NCBI GenBank assembly: GCA_046341775.1 | Contig: JBKDQQ010000044.1 | Location: 1-42,773 of the forward strand | Reading direction: 5' to 3' | Source of the DNA: SXXH01 sp041165735 | GTDB lineage: Bacteria > Planctomycetota > UBA1135 > GCA-002686595 | Length of the DNA: 42,773 nt | Part shown: one piece after another, positions 8,290 to 17,272 of the stretch | Layout of the letters: each line of letters begins with the position of its first letter | Position numbering within the stretch: position 1 is the first letter of the stretch | The notes under the pieces: model-generated | Told to the model about the DNA's origin: nothing | Seen by the model: the letters and a program-made list of their open reading frames with translations, nothing else | The model's database searches: none | Position numbers and translations under genes: made by a program

Positions 8290-11200
8290 GCGCGCTCCTG
8301 GCGGCGGTGCAGCAGGCGGTAGACCGCGGGCACGACGACCAGCGTCAGCACGGTCGAGCTGGAAAGCCCGGCCACGACGGTCACGGCCATCGGCGCGCGC
8401 AGTTCGGCGCCCGGCCCCGAGCCCATCGCGCCGATCCACGGCACGAAGGCGAACCAGCCCGTCATCGGCAGCAGGCCGATGATGGTCGTGTTGGCCGTCA
8501 TGTAGATCGGACGCAGGCGCGTGGCGCCCGCCTCCATCACCGCCGCGCGCACGTCCATGCCGGAGGCGCGGTTCTGGTTGATGCGGTCGATCAGCACGAT
8601 GGCGTTGGCCACCACGATGCCCGCCAGCAGGATCAATCCGATGAACACGACGACGGACAACGGGATGCCCAGCGCCGAGTTGGTCCAGACCACGCCCACG
8701 AAGGCCAGCGGCACGGTCACGAGGATGATCAAGGGCTGCAGCAGCGACTCGAACTGCCCGGCCATCACGACGTACACGAGGAACAGCGCGAAGAGCAGCG
8801 CGAGCCGCATCGACGACTGCGCCTCGTCCATCTCGCGCTTCTGGCCACCGATCTGCACCACGGTGTCGCCCCGCGGCACGAGGCCGGCGAGCGCGGCCTC
8901 GACGCGCGAAGTCAGCCCGCCGAGGTCGACGCCCGAGGCCGCGGCGCCGACCACCGCGGCGCGCGTGTTGCCGATGCGGCGGATCTCGGCCGGTCCGTCC
9001 ACGACCTCGACCGTCGCCACGTCGCGCAGCCGCACGGGCGCGTCCGCGGTGGGATTGACCACCAGGTCGAGCACCTGCTCGAGGTCCGAACGCACGAACT
9101 CGTCCCCCAGCACGCGCACGTCGATCCTGTCGTCGCCGTCGACGAAGCGCGTGCCCACCTTCCCGAGCACCGCGTCGCGCACGAGGTCGCTGGTGCGTTG
9201 CAGGTCGAGTCCGTACTCGAGCGTCTTCTCGCGGTCGAAGACGATGCGCGCCTCGGGGTTGCCCGCGCGCAGGCTCGTGCGCACGTCGGAGAGCCCTTCG
9301 ACCGCGGCGAGGCGCCGCGCGACCTCGTCGGCGGTCGCGCGGATGTCGTCGAGGTCCCAGCCGAGCACCTCGACTTCCAGCGGCGCCTCGAGCGCGAAGG
9401 GAGTCGGTCTGGCGAACTCGACGCCGCGCACCGCGGGATGCGACGCGACGGTTTCGCGCACGCGTTCGAGCAAGGCGTCCTCGGCCCGCGGATCCGCGCG
9501 CGCGGGATCGAGGCGCACGGTCAGGCGCGCGGTGTGCTTGCCCTCCGCCTCCGTGGTCAAGGCGTCGCGCTCCACGCCCGCGACCACGGCGGTCAGCGCC
9601 ACGCCTTCGAGGGCGCGCACCCGCGCGTCGATCTCCGAGAGCACCGCGTCGGTCGCCGCCAGGGGCGTGCCCGCGTCGAGCTGCACCTTGGCGGTGAACT
9701 CGCCCTGGTGGATCTCCGGCAGGAGGTCGACGCCCAGCTTGCGCGCCTCGATGGCCGTCGCCGCCAAGGCGAGCGCCGAGAGCAGCACGACGAGCCACGG
9801 GCGGTCGATGGCGGCGCCGAGCAGCCGCGGGTAGGCGCGTTCGACGCGGCTCCATCCCGCGTCGTGCAGCCACAGTAGCGGTCGGAAGATCCAGCCGACG
9901 ACGCGCGCCCCGCCGCCGACGAGCAGCGCCAGCGCGCGCAGCAGCCCGAAGAACGCCGCGCCCGGCAGTCGCGCCGCGATGCGCGGCCAGTGCGCGAGCG
10001 CGCGCCACGACGCGCCGTCGAACCAGCGAGGAGGCTCCTCGGCCGGCGCGGGAGGTTCGCCCGAGGCGAAGCGCGAGGCGGCCAGCACGGGGATCACGAG
10101 CAGCGCGACGACGAGCGACACGACGAGCGACACGACCACGGTCAGCGCCTGGTCGCCGAAGATGCGGCCGGCGACGCCGTGCACGAACACGATGGGGGCG
10201 AACACCGCGATCGAGGTCAGCGTCGAACCCGTCACCGCGCCCGCGACCTCGCGTGTGCCGGCCACCGCGGCCTCGAGGGGCGGGTCGCCCAGCTCGCGCC
10301 GGCGCATGACCGATTCGAGCACGACGATCGAGGCGTCGACGATCATGCCGATCCCGAGCGCGAGGCCGCCCAGCGACATGATGTTCAGCGACACGCCGGC
10401 GAGGTGCATGGGCGCGAAGGTCACGACCACCGAGACGGGGATCGAGAGGGCGATCACCAAGGTCGGCGGGAAGCGCCGCAGCGCCAGCCAGATGACGAAG
10501 ATCGTCAGCAGGCCGCCGATCCAGGCCGAATCCTCCACGTCCTCGATCGAATCGCGGATGAAGGTCGACTGGTCCGACAGGACCTCGATGCGCGCCTCGT
10601 CCGCGAGTTGGAAGGCGAGGAAGCGCAGCGCGCGCGCGTCCTCGAAGGACGGCGGGCCGCGCTCGCCCCGCGCCTCGCGCTCCGCGAGTCGACGGCGCTC
10701 TTCGCTCGTCCCGAAGACCTTCGCGCGCACGGCGTCGACCAGCTCGACGATGTTGGCGCCGGCTTCGCGGTAGATGGCGACCTCCACGGCCTCGCCTCCG
10801 TCGAGGCGCGTGACGACCTCGCGCTCCTCGTGGCTGCGCTCGACCACGCCCACGTCGCGGATGCGGATCGGCGCGCCGTTCCTGCGCTCGAGCACGAGGT
10901 CGGCGATCTCCTCGACGTCGCGGAACTCGTTGAGCGTGCGCACGAGGTACTCGGTCGAGCCCTCGCGCACCAGGCCGCCCGAGGCGTTGAGGTTCTCCTG
11001 CGCGAGGCGCGTGGCGACCAGCGCGGGGTCGAGCTTCTGCGCCGCCCTCTTGAACGGGTCGACGCGCACGCGGATCTCCTCCTCGAGTCCGCCGCGCACC
11101 TGCACCGCCGCCACGCCGGGGATCGCCTCCAACTCGCGCTCGACGCGCTCCTCCGCGATCCAGCGCAGGCGCACCAGGTCGCGTTCGCCGCCGCGCCCGT

Positions 11201-11666
11201 CGGGCCGCACCAGCGCGAGGCGCAGCACCGGATCGAGGTTGGGGTCGTAGCGCAGAATCAGCGGCTTCTCCGCGCCCGGCGGCAGGAACACGCCGTCGAG
11301 CTTGTCGCGCACGTCCTGCACGGCGAAGCCCATCTCCGCGCCCCATTCGAAGTCGAGCACGACATCGCTGGTCTCGGCGCGCGAGGTCGAGGTGGCGCGC
11401 ACCAGCCGCGGCAGCGTCGAGAGCGCCTCCTGCAGGCGGCGCGACACGCGATCCTCCACGTCCTCGGGCGCGGCACCCGGCCAGGTCGTGCGCACCGTGA
11501 GCGTCGGATAGCCGATCTGCGGCAGCAGGTCGACCGGGAGCTTGAGGAAGGACAGCGCCCCGAACACGAGCAGCGCCAGCACGACCATGGACACGGCCAC
11601 GGGCCGCGCCACGACGAGCTTCAGGAGCGCCTGCAGCAGGCCGCCGTCTCGGGGTTCGCCGGGCAC
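8286..11666 (-). CDS. RND efflux permease (first of the pair)
   Basis: This 1126-residue RND permease is different in sequence from its downstream neighbour. The N-terminus LKLPVDLLPQIGYPTLTV is typical of the family. The TM4 motif is LALGIGMIVDASIVVLESV, again with one Asp, as in SwrC-type pumps. The C-terminal half ends with GLILLAGIVVANAIVLIDRI and MTANTTIIGLLPM. The start is a GTG at 11664-11666, only four bases after the stop of the membrane-fusion gene. Two RND permeases behind one fusion protein suggests either a heteromeric pump, as known for MdtBC, or two pumps that share an adaptor. Substrate unknown. Confidence 0.9.
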   Translation of the reverse strand: MPGEPRDGGLLQALLKLVVARPVAVSMVVLALLVFGALSFLKLPVDLLPQIGYPTLTVRTTWPGAAPEDVEDRVSRRLQEALSTLPRLVRATSTSRAETSDVVLDFEWGAEMGFAVQDVRDKLDGVFLPPGAEKPLILRYDPNLDPVLRLALVRPDGRGGERDLVRLRWIAEERVERELEAIPGVAAVQVRGGLEEEIRVRVDPFKRAAQKLDPALVATRLAQENLNASGGLVREGSTEYLVRTLNEFRDVEEIADLVLERRNGAPIRIRDVGVVERSHEEREVVTRLDGGEAVEVAIYREAGANIVELVDAVRAKVFGTSEERRRLAEREARGERGPPSFEDARALRFLAFQLADEARIEVLSDQSTFIRDSIEDVEDSAWIGGLLTIFVIWLALRRFPPTLVIALSIPVSVVVTFAPMHLAGVSLNIMSLGGLALGIGMIVDASIVVLESVMRRRELGDPPLEAAVAGTREVAGAVTGSTLTSIAVFAPIVFVHGVAGRIFGDQALTVVVSLVVSLVVALLVIPVLAASRFASGEPPAPAEEPPRWFDGASWRALAHWPRIAARLPGAAFFGLLRALALLVGGGARVVGWIFRPLLWLHDAGWSRVERAYPRLLGAAIDRPWLVVLLSALALAATAIEARKLGVDLLPEIHQGEFTAKVQLDAGTPLAATDAVLSEIDARVRALEGVALTAVVAGVERDALTTEAEGKHTARLTVRLDPARADPRAEDALLERVRETVASHPAVRGVEFARPTPFALEAPLEVEVLGWDLDDIRATADEVARRLAAVEGLSDVRTSLRAGNPEARIVFDREKTLEYGLDLQRTSDLVRDAVLGKVGTRFVDGDDRIDVRVLGDEFVRSDLEQVLDLVVNPTADAPVRLRDVATVEVVDGPAEIRRIGNTRAAVVGAAASGVDLGGLTSRVEAALAGLVPRGDTVVQIGGQKREMDEAQSSMRLALLFALFLVYVVMAGQFESLLQPLIILVTVPLAFVGVVWTNSALGIPLSVVVFIGLILLAGIVVANAIVLIDRINQNRASGMDVRAAVMEAGATRLRPIYMTANTTIIGLLPMTGWFAFVPWIGAMGSGPGAELRAPMAVTVVAGLSSSTVLTLVVVPAVYRLLHRRQERA

Positions 11667-11670
11667 CCTG

Positions 11671-12990
11671 TCAACCTTGCTTGACAGGCGCCCCGCCGGC
11701 CGCGGCTTCCTCGGCCACCTCGGCGCCGTCCTCGAGCTCGCGGTTGCCCACGACCACGACGCGCGCGCCCGGCTCGATCGAACGGCCCTCGGGCACGATC
11801 TCGACGTGCTCGTCGTCCGTGAAGCCCTCGCGCACCATCACGCGCGCGGCCCGTCCACCCTCGACGAGGTATACCAGCGCCTCGTCGCCCTCGCGGCGCA
11901 GGGCGCGCTTGGGCACCACGAGCGCGTCGGGATGGCGCTCGACGACGATCTCGACGCGCACCAGCATGCCGGGCAGCAGGCGTCCCGCCTCCTCCGCCTC
12001 CGCCGCTGGGTCCAGCGCCACGACGAGGCGGAAGCTGCCGCTCGCCGGATCGATGGCCGGGGAGATGCGCTTGAGCGCGCCGCGGAAGAGCGCCTTGGGC
12101 AGCGCCTCGGCGCGCGCGTGGATCTCCAGCGGCTGCTTGGCGCCGGAGTAGAGCGCCAACTCGCGCTGCGGGCGGTGCAGCACGCAAACGAGGTCCGAGG
12201 CGTCGGTCAGCGTGAAGGCGGCCGTGGAGGCGCCGATCGAGTCGCCCACGCGGGCCGTGCGCGCCGCGACCAGCCCGTCGAAGGGCGCCTCGAGTCGCGT
12301 CCAGGCGAGGTCGAGCTGCGCGCGCTCGAGCGCCAGCGCCGCCTTTTCGCGCGCGATGCGCGCGCTGGAGGTCTCCGCCTTGGCCCGTTCGATGCCGAGG
12401 CGCGCGCTCTCCAGCTCGCTCGCCGCCGCGTCGCGCGCCACGCGCAGGGAGTCCAGTTGCTGCGCCGAGACGAGGCCCGCCTTGTCGTTGCGGTCGTGCT
12501 CGCGCACCTTCTGTTCGTGCTCGAGCTTGAGCTTGGCGAGGCGCGCCTCGGCCTCGACCACGGCGAGGTCGGCCTTCTTGATCGAGTCGTCGGCTTCCGC
12601 GAGGCGCACGCGCGCGTCGGCGAGCGAGTTCTGCGCCACGGCGGGATCGAGCTCGAGCAGCACGTCGCCCTTCTTGACCTGGTCGCCCTCCTCGACGAAC
12701 AGCGCCACGACCACGCCGGCGACGCGCGGCTGCAACCTGACCTCGCGCTCGCTCTCCACCGTGGTCGTCGTCTCCACCGTGCGCACCATCTCGCGGCGTT
12801 CGACGGCGCTGGTGCGCACGCGCGTGGCCTCGCGCACCTTCGGCCCGGAGGTCTCCGCCCCGGCTCCCGGGCCGGGGCCGCAACTCGCGAGCGCGACGAC
12901 CCACGGGCCGAGAGCGAGCAGCGCGGCGCGCAGCGCATGGCGGGGACGGGAACGGACTGCCGCGTCCGCGTGGGAGTCGGAGGGGATCAT
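11671..12990 (-). CDS. periplasmic adaptor (HlyD/AcrA-type membrane-fusion lipoprotein)
   Basis: The 439-residue adaptor links an RND permease to an outer-membrane channel. Residues 1-37 form a lipoprotein signal ending in the lipobox LASC, so the mature protein would be lipid-anchored at Cys37. Two half-motifs of the barrel-sandwich domain (about 75-118, with VEEGDQVKKGDVLLELDP, and about 220-255, with LEAPFDGLVAARTARVGD) flank a long coiled-coil hairpin (119-220). Beta-barrel and membrane-proximal domains follow. I chose the ATG at 12990 because it places the signal at the N-terminus. The frame is open upstream, but only across the divergent promoter and into moeA. It is the first gene of the efflux operon. 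Confidence 0.9.
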   Translation of the reverse strand: MIPSDSHADAAVRSRPRHALRAALLALGPWVVALASCGPGPGAGAETSGPKVREATRVRTSAVERREMVRTVETTTTVESEREVRLQPRVAGVVVALFVEEGDQVKKGDVLLELDPAVAQNSLADARVRLAEADDSIKKADLAVVEAEARLAKLKLEHEQKVREHDRNDKAGLVSAQQLDSLRVARDAAASELESARLGIERAKAETSSARIAREKAALALERAQLDLAWTRLEAPFDGLVAARTARVGDSIGASTAAFTLTDASDLVCVLHRPQRELALYSGAKQPLEIHARAEALPKALFRGALKRISPAIDPASGSFRLVVALDPAAEAEEAGRLLPGMLVRVEIVVERHPDALVVPKRALRREGDEALVYLVEGGRAARVMVREGFTDDEHVEIVPEGRSIEPGARVVVVGNRELEDGAEVAEEAAAGGAPVKQG

Positions 12991-13033
12991 CGTGTGTGTG
13001 GGGTCGGGAGGGGATCGTCGCAGGAGTCTTCGC

Positions 13034-13043
13034 AGGCTAGACT
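13034..13043. promoter_or_regulatory. overlapping divergent -10 elements (efflux operon / moeA)
   Basis: In the 61-base gap between the two divergent genes lies AGGCTAGACT. Read on the plus strand it holds TAGACT (13038-13043), nine bases before the moeA TTG. Read on the minus strand it holds TAGCCT (13034-13039), 43 bases before the adaptor ATG. No clear -35 is visible on either side. The near-symmetry suggests one polymerase-binding site firing in both directions. Confidence 0.55.
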
Positions 13044-13051
13044 CCGCCCGA

Positions 13052-14296
13052 TTGCTGACGCCCACCCAAGCCCTGTCCACCATCCTAGACAGGCTGGTCC
13101 CCGCCGCCGCCGCGGAAGCGGTCCGATTGGACAAGGCCCGCGGCAGGGTGCTGGCCTCCGACGTGGTCTCGGACCTCGACCTGCCGCCCTTCGAGAAGAG
13201 CGCGATGGACGGATACGCCGTGCGCAGCGGTGATTTCCCGTACGGCCCGCGCAGCCTGCGGGTCGTGGGGGAATCCAAGGCCGGCATGCCCTACCCCGGC
13301 GCCGTGGGGCCGGGGGAGTGCGTCGCGATCTACACCGGGGCGGAGGTCCCCGCCGATTGCGACGCGGTCGTGATGGTGGAGAAGAGTCGCCGCCCCGCCC
13401 CCGCCGACGGCGAGTCCGCCGATGGCGACGCGGTCGAGGTGGTCCAGCTCGACGACAAGCCCAGGCCATGGCAGCACGTCTGCCGCGTCGGCGAGGACCT
13501 CAAGAAGGGCGAGACGACCTTGGTGGCTGGCAAGCGCCTGACCGCGATCGACCTGTCCGTGCTGGCCGCCGTGGGTTGCGAGTACGTGCCTGTGCGTCCG
13601 CGGCCGCGCGTGGCGCTGCTCACCACGGGCGACGAGCTCGTGCCGGTCTCCTCCATCCCGAGGAACGGGCAGATCCGCGAGGGCAACACCTACTACTTGG
13701 CGGCGCGACTCGAGGAATGCGGTGCGCAGGTCGAGAACCTCGGCATCGTCCCCGACGACGAAAGCCAGCTCGAGCGCGTGGTGCGCGCCGTGCTGTCGCG
13801 CTGCGACGTCCTGATCACGACCGGCGGCGTGTCGATGGGCAAGTACGACATCGTCGGCGGCGTGCTCGAGAAGGTCGGCTTCGAGCCGGTCTTCCACAAG
13901 GTCTCGATCAAGCCCGGCAAGCCCCTGTGGTTCGGCATGTGCGGGCCGACGCCCGTCTTCGCCTTGCCGGGGAATCCCGTGTCGTGCCTGATCGGGTTCG
14001 AGGTGTTCGTGCGGCCGGCCTTGGCGAAGCTGGAGGCCGAGGGCGTCGATGCGTGGGAGGACGCGCGGCTGACCGGCCGTTGGCGCGGCGGGCCCACGAA
14101 GCCCAACGACCGCCAGCAGAACCTGCCGGTGCGCGTCGTGCGCGCCGCGGATGGCGCGGACGAGCTCGTGCCCTTGGCGTGGACCAGTTCGGCGGACATC
14201 GTCGAGCTTTCGCGCGCCCAAGGCCTCGCCATCGTCGAACCCGGCCGCGTCGTCTCCGAGGGCGAGGTGCTCGAGTGGCGACCGCTCCCGTCGTGA
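13052..14296 (+). CDS. moeA: molybdopterin molybdenumtransferase MoeA
   Basis: MoeA inserts molybdate into adenylated molybdopterin, the last step of molybdenum-cofactor synthesis. The 414-residue protein has all family blocks: SDLDLPPFEKSAMDGYAV near the N-terminus, TGAEVPADCDAVVMVE, LTTGDELV, TTGGVSMGKYD and LPGNPVSCLIGFEVF. Length is normal. No ATG fits; the TTG at 13052 begins the conserved LLTPTQALSTIL helix and sits nine bases after the -10 element, so the transcript would be leaderless or nearly so. An in-frame CTG is the next codon. No other moa or mob genes are present. The stop overlaps the lnt start in GTGA, so the two are co-transcribed despite unrelated roles. Confidence 0.93.
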   Translation: MLTPTQALSTILDRLVPAAAAEAVRLDKARGRVLASDVVSDLDLPPFEKSAMDGYAVRSGDFPYGPRSLRVVGESKAGMPYPGAVGPGECVAIYTGAEVPADCDAVVMVEKSRRPAPADGESADGDAVEVVQLDDKPRPWQHVCRVGEDLKKGETTLVAGKRLTAIDLSVLAAVGCEYVPVRPRPRVALLTTGDELVPVSSIPRNGQIREGNTYYLAARLEECGAQVENLGIVPDDESQLERVVRAVLSRCDVLITTGGVSMGKYDIVGGVLEKVGFEPVFHKVSIKPGKPLWFGMCGPTPVFALPGNPVSCLIGFEVFVRPALAKLEAEGVDAWEDARLTGRWRGGPTKPNDRQQNLPVRVVRAADGADELVPLAWTSSADIVELSRAQGLAIVEPGRVVSEGEVLEWRPLPS

Positions 14297-16008
14297 GCCG
14301 GACGGTCCACGAACCCGCCATCGCGCCCCTCGGCGCGGTCGCGCGCTTGGCGCACCTGCTCGGCGCATGGACTTTCCTGTGGCTGGGCAATCCCGGCGTG
14401 GCGGCGCCGGGACTCGCCATCGCCTGCGCCAGCCTCGGTTGGATCTGGCTCGCCTTCGCCACCTTGGCGCCGCAACGCGCGGGACGCGCCGGTTGGAGAG
14501 GCGCGCGCTTGTGGGTCGATTGGCTGGCGGCGGCCGTCGGCTTGTCGGCGCAGTGCTTCTGGAGCACGAAGGTGCTGTGGCTGACCTTGCTCGCCGTCGC
14601 CATCGTGCCGGGCTTGTACTACGCGTCGGCCGCCGCGGTGGCCCGCATCCTGGCCGCGCGCGTGCCAGCGGGCCTCGCCTTCGCCCTCTCCTTCGCGTCG
14701 TTCGAGGTGCTGCGCACGCAGCTCGAGCCGCCCTTCGCGTTCGGTTGGATGCGCGTCGCGCACCACTACGCGGGCCCCGATGGCTGGCTGGCGCCCGTGC
14801 AGGTGGTCGGCGCGGCCGGAGCGGGATTCCTGCTGCTCGCCGCGGCTGGCGGCGTGGCGCAAGCGTGGCGCGGGCGCGCCCACGCCGCGGACTGCGCGAC
14901 GGGGATCCTCATTTGCGTCGCGGGTCTCGCGGGCTGGGCGGGAGCCGGATGGCTCGCCTCCCCGGTCGAAACGCGCGTGGCGGGACGCGCCTTGCTGGTG
15001 CAACCCGCGTTCGAGCAGCGCCGCAAGATGAACCCGCTCTCGGCGCGCGAGATGTTCACCGACTCGCTGGAGCTGACGCGCGCCGGGCTCGCGCGCCACG
15101 GACCGGTCGAGCTCGTCGCCTGGGGCGAGACGATGCTGCCCTACTTGCTCGCGGAACCCGAGCTGGAGGCGGCGGTGGCGGGTGGAGCGCGCGCGCCGGA
15201 TTGGGCGCGCTACCAGCCGCGACCCGAGGACCTGCGCACGCTGCGCGAGAACGAGGCGGCCCTGTTGGACGTGCTGCAGGGGGATGGGGGCGCCTTGCTG
15301 GGGGAGGGCGTGGTCTTCGTCTCGGGCGCGGAGCAGTTGTGCCTGCGCGAGGGCGCGGTGCGCCGCAGCAACAGCATCGTCGCGTGGAAGGACGGCCGCC
15401 GCGTCGGCCAAGCCGCCAAGCGCCACTTGGTGCCCGGCGCCGAATCCTTGGCCGGCCTCGAGCGCATCGGCCTCGTGCGCGAAGGTGCGTTGGCCTTGGC
15501 CGGGTACTTGCCGGATCTCGTCGCCGATTCCGGCTCGGGGCTGATCGAGCTGCCGCTGCGCGCGGGCGTCGTGCGCGCCTCGGCGACGGTGTGCTTCGAC
15601 AACAGCTTCGAGGATGTCTATGTGGCTGCCACGCGAGCGGGGGCCGAACTGCACCTCGTCGCCTCCAACGAGGCGTGGTACGAGGAGTCGTTCGAGTACG
15701 ACCAGATGCTCGCCTTCAGCCGCGTCGCCGCCGTGGAGACCGGCCGGGCGATGGTGCGCGCCACGAACTCGGGGTTGACGGCGCTCGTGCGGCCGGATGG
15801 CGCGGTCGAGGTGCTGCGGGTGGACGGGCGCGACCGCATGGTCGCCGGCAGCCTCGCGGTCGACCTCCCGGTGCCGGCGCGGAAGGAGCAGCGCACGCTC
15901 TACTTGCGGCTGCGGGAGGGGATCTTGCTCGGTTTGGCGGCGGCCCCGTGGTTGCTCCTCTTGTTACCTCTGGCCGCCGGGGCGGTACTGAGGCGCCGAC
16001 GGGAGTAG
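14293..16008 (+). CDS. lnt: apolipoprotein N-acyltransferase Lnt
   Basis: Lnt adds the third acyl chain to the N-terminal Cys of lipoproteins at the outer face of the inner membrane. The 571-residue product has about six N-terminal membrane segments, a nitrilase-like catalytic domain and a last membrane helix near the C-terminus. The catalytic triad is visible: Glu279 in WGETMLP, Lys376 in AKRHLVPGAE and Cys434 in CFDNSFEDVY. The Glu-Lys distance is longer than in E. coli (97 against 68 residues), which points to an insertion in the catalytic domain. The start is a GTG overlapping the moeA stop. At least one likely substrate is nearby, the adaptor lipoprotein at 11671-12990. Confidence 0.93.
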   Translation: MSRTVHEPAIAPLGAVARLAHLLGAWTFLWLGNPGVAAPGLAIACASLGWIWLAFATLAPQRAGRAGWRGARLWVDWLAAAVGLSAQCFWSTKVLWLTLLAVAIVPGLYYASAAAVARILAARVPAGLAFALSFASFEVLRTQLEPPFAFGWMRVAHHYAGPDGWLAPVQVVGAAGAGFLLLAAAGGVAQAWRGRAHAADCATGILICVAGLAGWAGAGWLASPVETRVAGRALLVQPAFEQRRKMNPLSAREMFTDSLELTRAGLARHGPVELVAWGETMLPYLLAEPELEAAVAGGARAPDWARYQPRPEDLRTLRENEAALLDVLQGDGGALLGEGVVFVSGAEQLCLREGAVRRSNSIVAWKDGRRVGQAAKRHLVPGAESLAGLERIGLVREGALALAGYLPDLVADSGSGLIELPLRAGVVRASATVCFDNSFEDVYVAATRAGAELHLVASNEAWYEESFEYDQMLAFSRVAAVETGRAMVRATNSGLTALVRPDGAVEVLRVDGRDRMVAGSLAVDLPVPARKEQRTLYLRLREGILLGLAAAPWLLLLLPLAAGAVLRRRRE

Positions 16009-16020
16009 GGCCCGCCAAAC

Positions 16021-16035
16021 CCTTGCCAAGCAAGG
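16021..16035 (+). terminator. possible weak terminator hairpin after lnt
   Basis: CCTTGC-CAA-GCAAGG forms a 6-bp stem 12 bases after the lnt stop. No T tract follows, so termination here would be weak or factor-dependent. A strong promoter for the next unit begins 22 bases further on. Confidence 0.3.
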
Positions 16036-16057
16036 CTCTGCAGATGCCGAGCCTTCC

Positions 16058-16086
16058 TTGACATGGGGCAGGGCGCTTCCTACACT
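16058..16086 (+). promoter_or_regulatory. near-consensus sigma-70-type promoter
   Basis: TTGACA (16058-16063, perfect -35) is followed by a 17-base spacer and TACACT (16081-16086). This is the best-matching promoter in the window. Transcription would start near 16093, leaving a leader of about 235 bases before the ATG at 16328. The -10 and its right flank (CTACACTCC) resemble the recurring GCTAGACTC motif. Confidence 0.7.
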
Positions 16087-16113
16087 CCCGAACCACCGTA
16101 AGTGCGTCGTGTG

Positions 16114-16135
16114 CAAGGACTGACGCAAGTCCTTG
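16114..16135 (+). other. leader hairpin in the long 5' untranslated region
   Basis: CAAGGACT and AGTCCTTG form a perfect 8-bp stem around a 6-base loop, about 20 bases after the predicted transcription start. A second small stem (GCAAG/CTTGC) follows near 16145. The rest of the leader up to 16327 is C-rich and holds no gene I can support, and no strong Shine-Dalgarno precedes the ATG. I cannot match it to a known riboswitch class. Confidence 0.45.
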
Positions 16136-16327
16136 GCTCGGCAAGGCTTGCGGTGACCGGCCGGCTGCCTGCCGCGCCGCGTGTTCCCCGCGCCCTCCTC
16201 GAGGACCGCTGGCGACCCGCGACGCCCAAGGTCGACCTGCACCCGCCCCCCCAGCATCCGGACGCGTCCCGAGGATCCCCCCGCGGCGCCTCGCGGACGC
16301 GACGAACCACCAGCCAGAACCCCAGGC

Positions 16328-17185
16328 ATGAGCTCCCTCGGAAAGATCTTCATCGTCCTCAACCTCGTCCTCGCCGGCGCGTTCTTCGGCTGGGCCTACA
16401 ACGCGTACAACACCAACGCGGAATTCAAGGCCAAGTACGAGCAGGAGACCTCGGCTCACGCCGCCTCCAAGAAGGCGCTCGAGGCCGATGTCGCCAAGCT
16501 GAAGGCCGAGGGCCAGGAACTGGCCACCGCCAAGAACACCCTGCAGAACGAGCGCGACGAAGCGCGCCGTCTGGCCGAGCGCAACAAGGCCGACTACGAC
16601 AGCGAGTCGCAGAAGAACGGCCAGCTGCGCGCCGACGTCTCGAAGATCTCGGCCACCCTCGGCGAGATGGAAGCCAGCAAGTCGAAGCTCCAGGGCGAGC
16701 GCGACAAGGCCATCGCCGCCCAGCGCGACGCCGAGGACAAGGCGCGCTCCGCCACGGAGGCCCAGATGGCCGCCGAGAAGGACGCCGCCGACAAGAACGC
16801 CGCCCTCGAGACGGCCAACTCGATGATCGCGGACATGGAGAAGGCCGCCCAAGTCTCCTCGAAGGACATCGGTCGCCTCGAGGCCGAACTGGCCACGCTG
16901 GTCGCCAACACGGGCGCTCGCGTCAGCGACTTCGCTTCGATGCAGGACATCAAGGGCGCGATCCTCGAGATCTCGACCGCCGTGGAGCCGGGCCTCGTCG
17001 CCATCAACAAGGGCTCGAACGATGGTGTCAAGCGCGGCTACACCTTCGAGATCTACGACGGCAAGGTCTACAAGGGCCAAGCGCGCGTCGAGTTCGTGCA
17101 CGACACCATGTGCTCGGCCATCCTGACCCGCACGGTCCCCGGCCAGTCGATCCGTCAAGGCGACGGCGCGGCGACGCGTCTGTGA
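16328..17185 (+). CDS. membrane-anchored coiled-coil protein with MreC-like C-terminal domain
   Basis: The 285-residue protein starts with one membrane helix (about residues 5-26, GKIFIVLNLVLAGAFFGWAY). A continuous Lys/Glu/Ala-rich coiled coil follows up to about residue 200. It ends in a compact domain containing AVEPGLVAINKGSNDGVKRG, then GQARVEFVHDT and IRQGDGAATRL. That pattern (GLVxIxxG..DGVxxG) resembles the small beta-barrels of MreC and related proteins; this is my inference. The gene has a strong promoter of its own and is followed after 87 bases by a small membrane protein. Location upstream of the mre operon suggests a role at the cell envelope. I know no named family. Confidence 0.75.
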   Translation: MSSLGKIFIVLNLVLAGAFFGWAYNAYNTNAEFKAKYEQETSAHAASKKALEADVAKLKAEGQELATAKNTLQNERDEARRLAERNKADYDSESQKNGQLRADVSKISATLGEMEASKSKLQGERDKAIAAQRDAEDKARSATEAQMAAEKDAADKNAALETANSMIADMEKAAQVSSKDIGRLEAELATLVANTGARVSDFASMQDIKGAILEISTAVEPGLVAINKGSNDGVKRGYTFEIYDGKVYKGQARVEFVHDTMCSAILTRTVPGQSIRQGDGAATRL

Positions 17186-17272
17186 TCGGCGCAGGCTGAC
17201 GATCCACCAACGACTCCGATCGATCCCGCACGGACGATCGAACCCACCAAGATCGACAGGAGACCTACGCAC

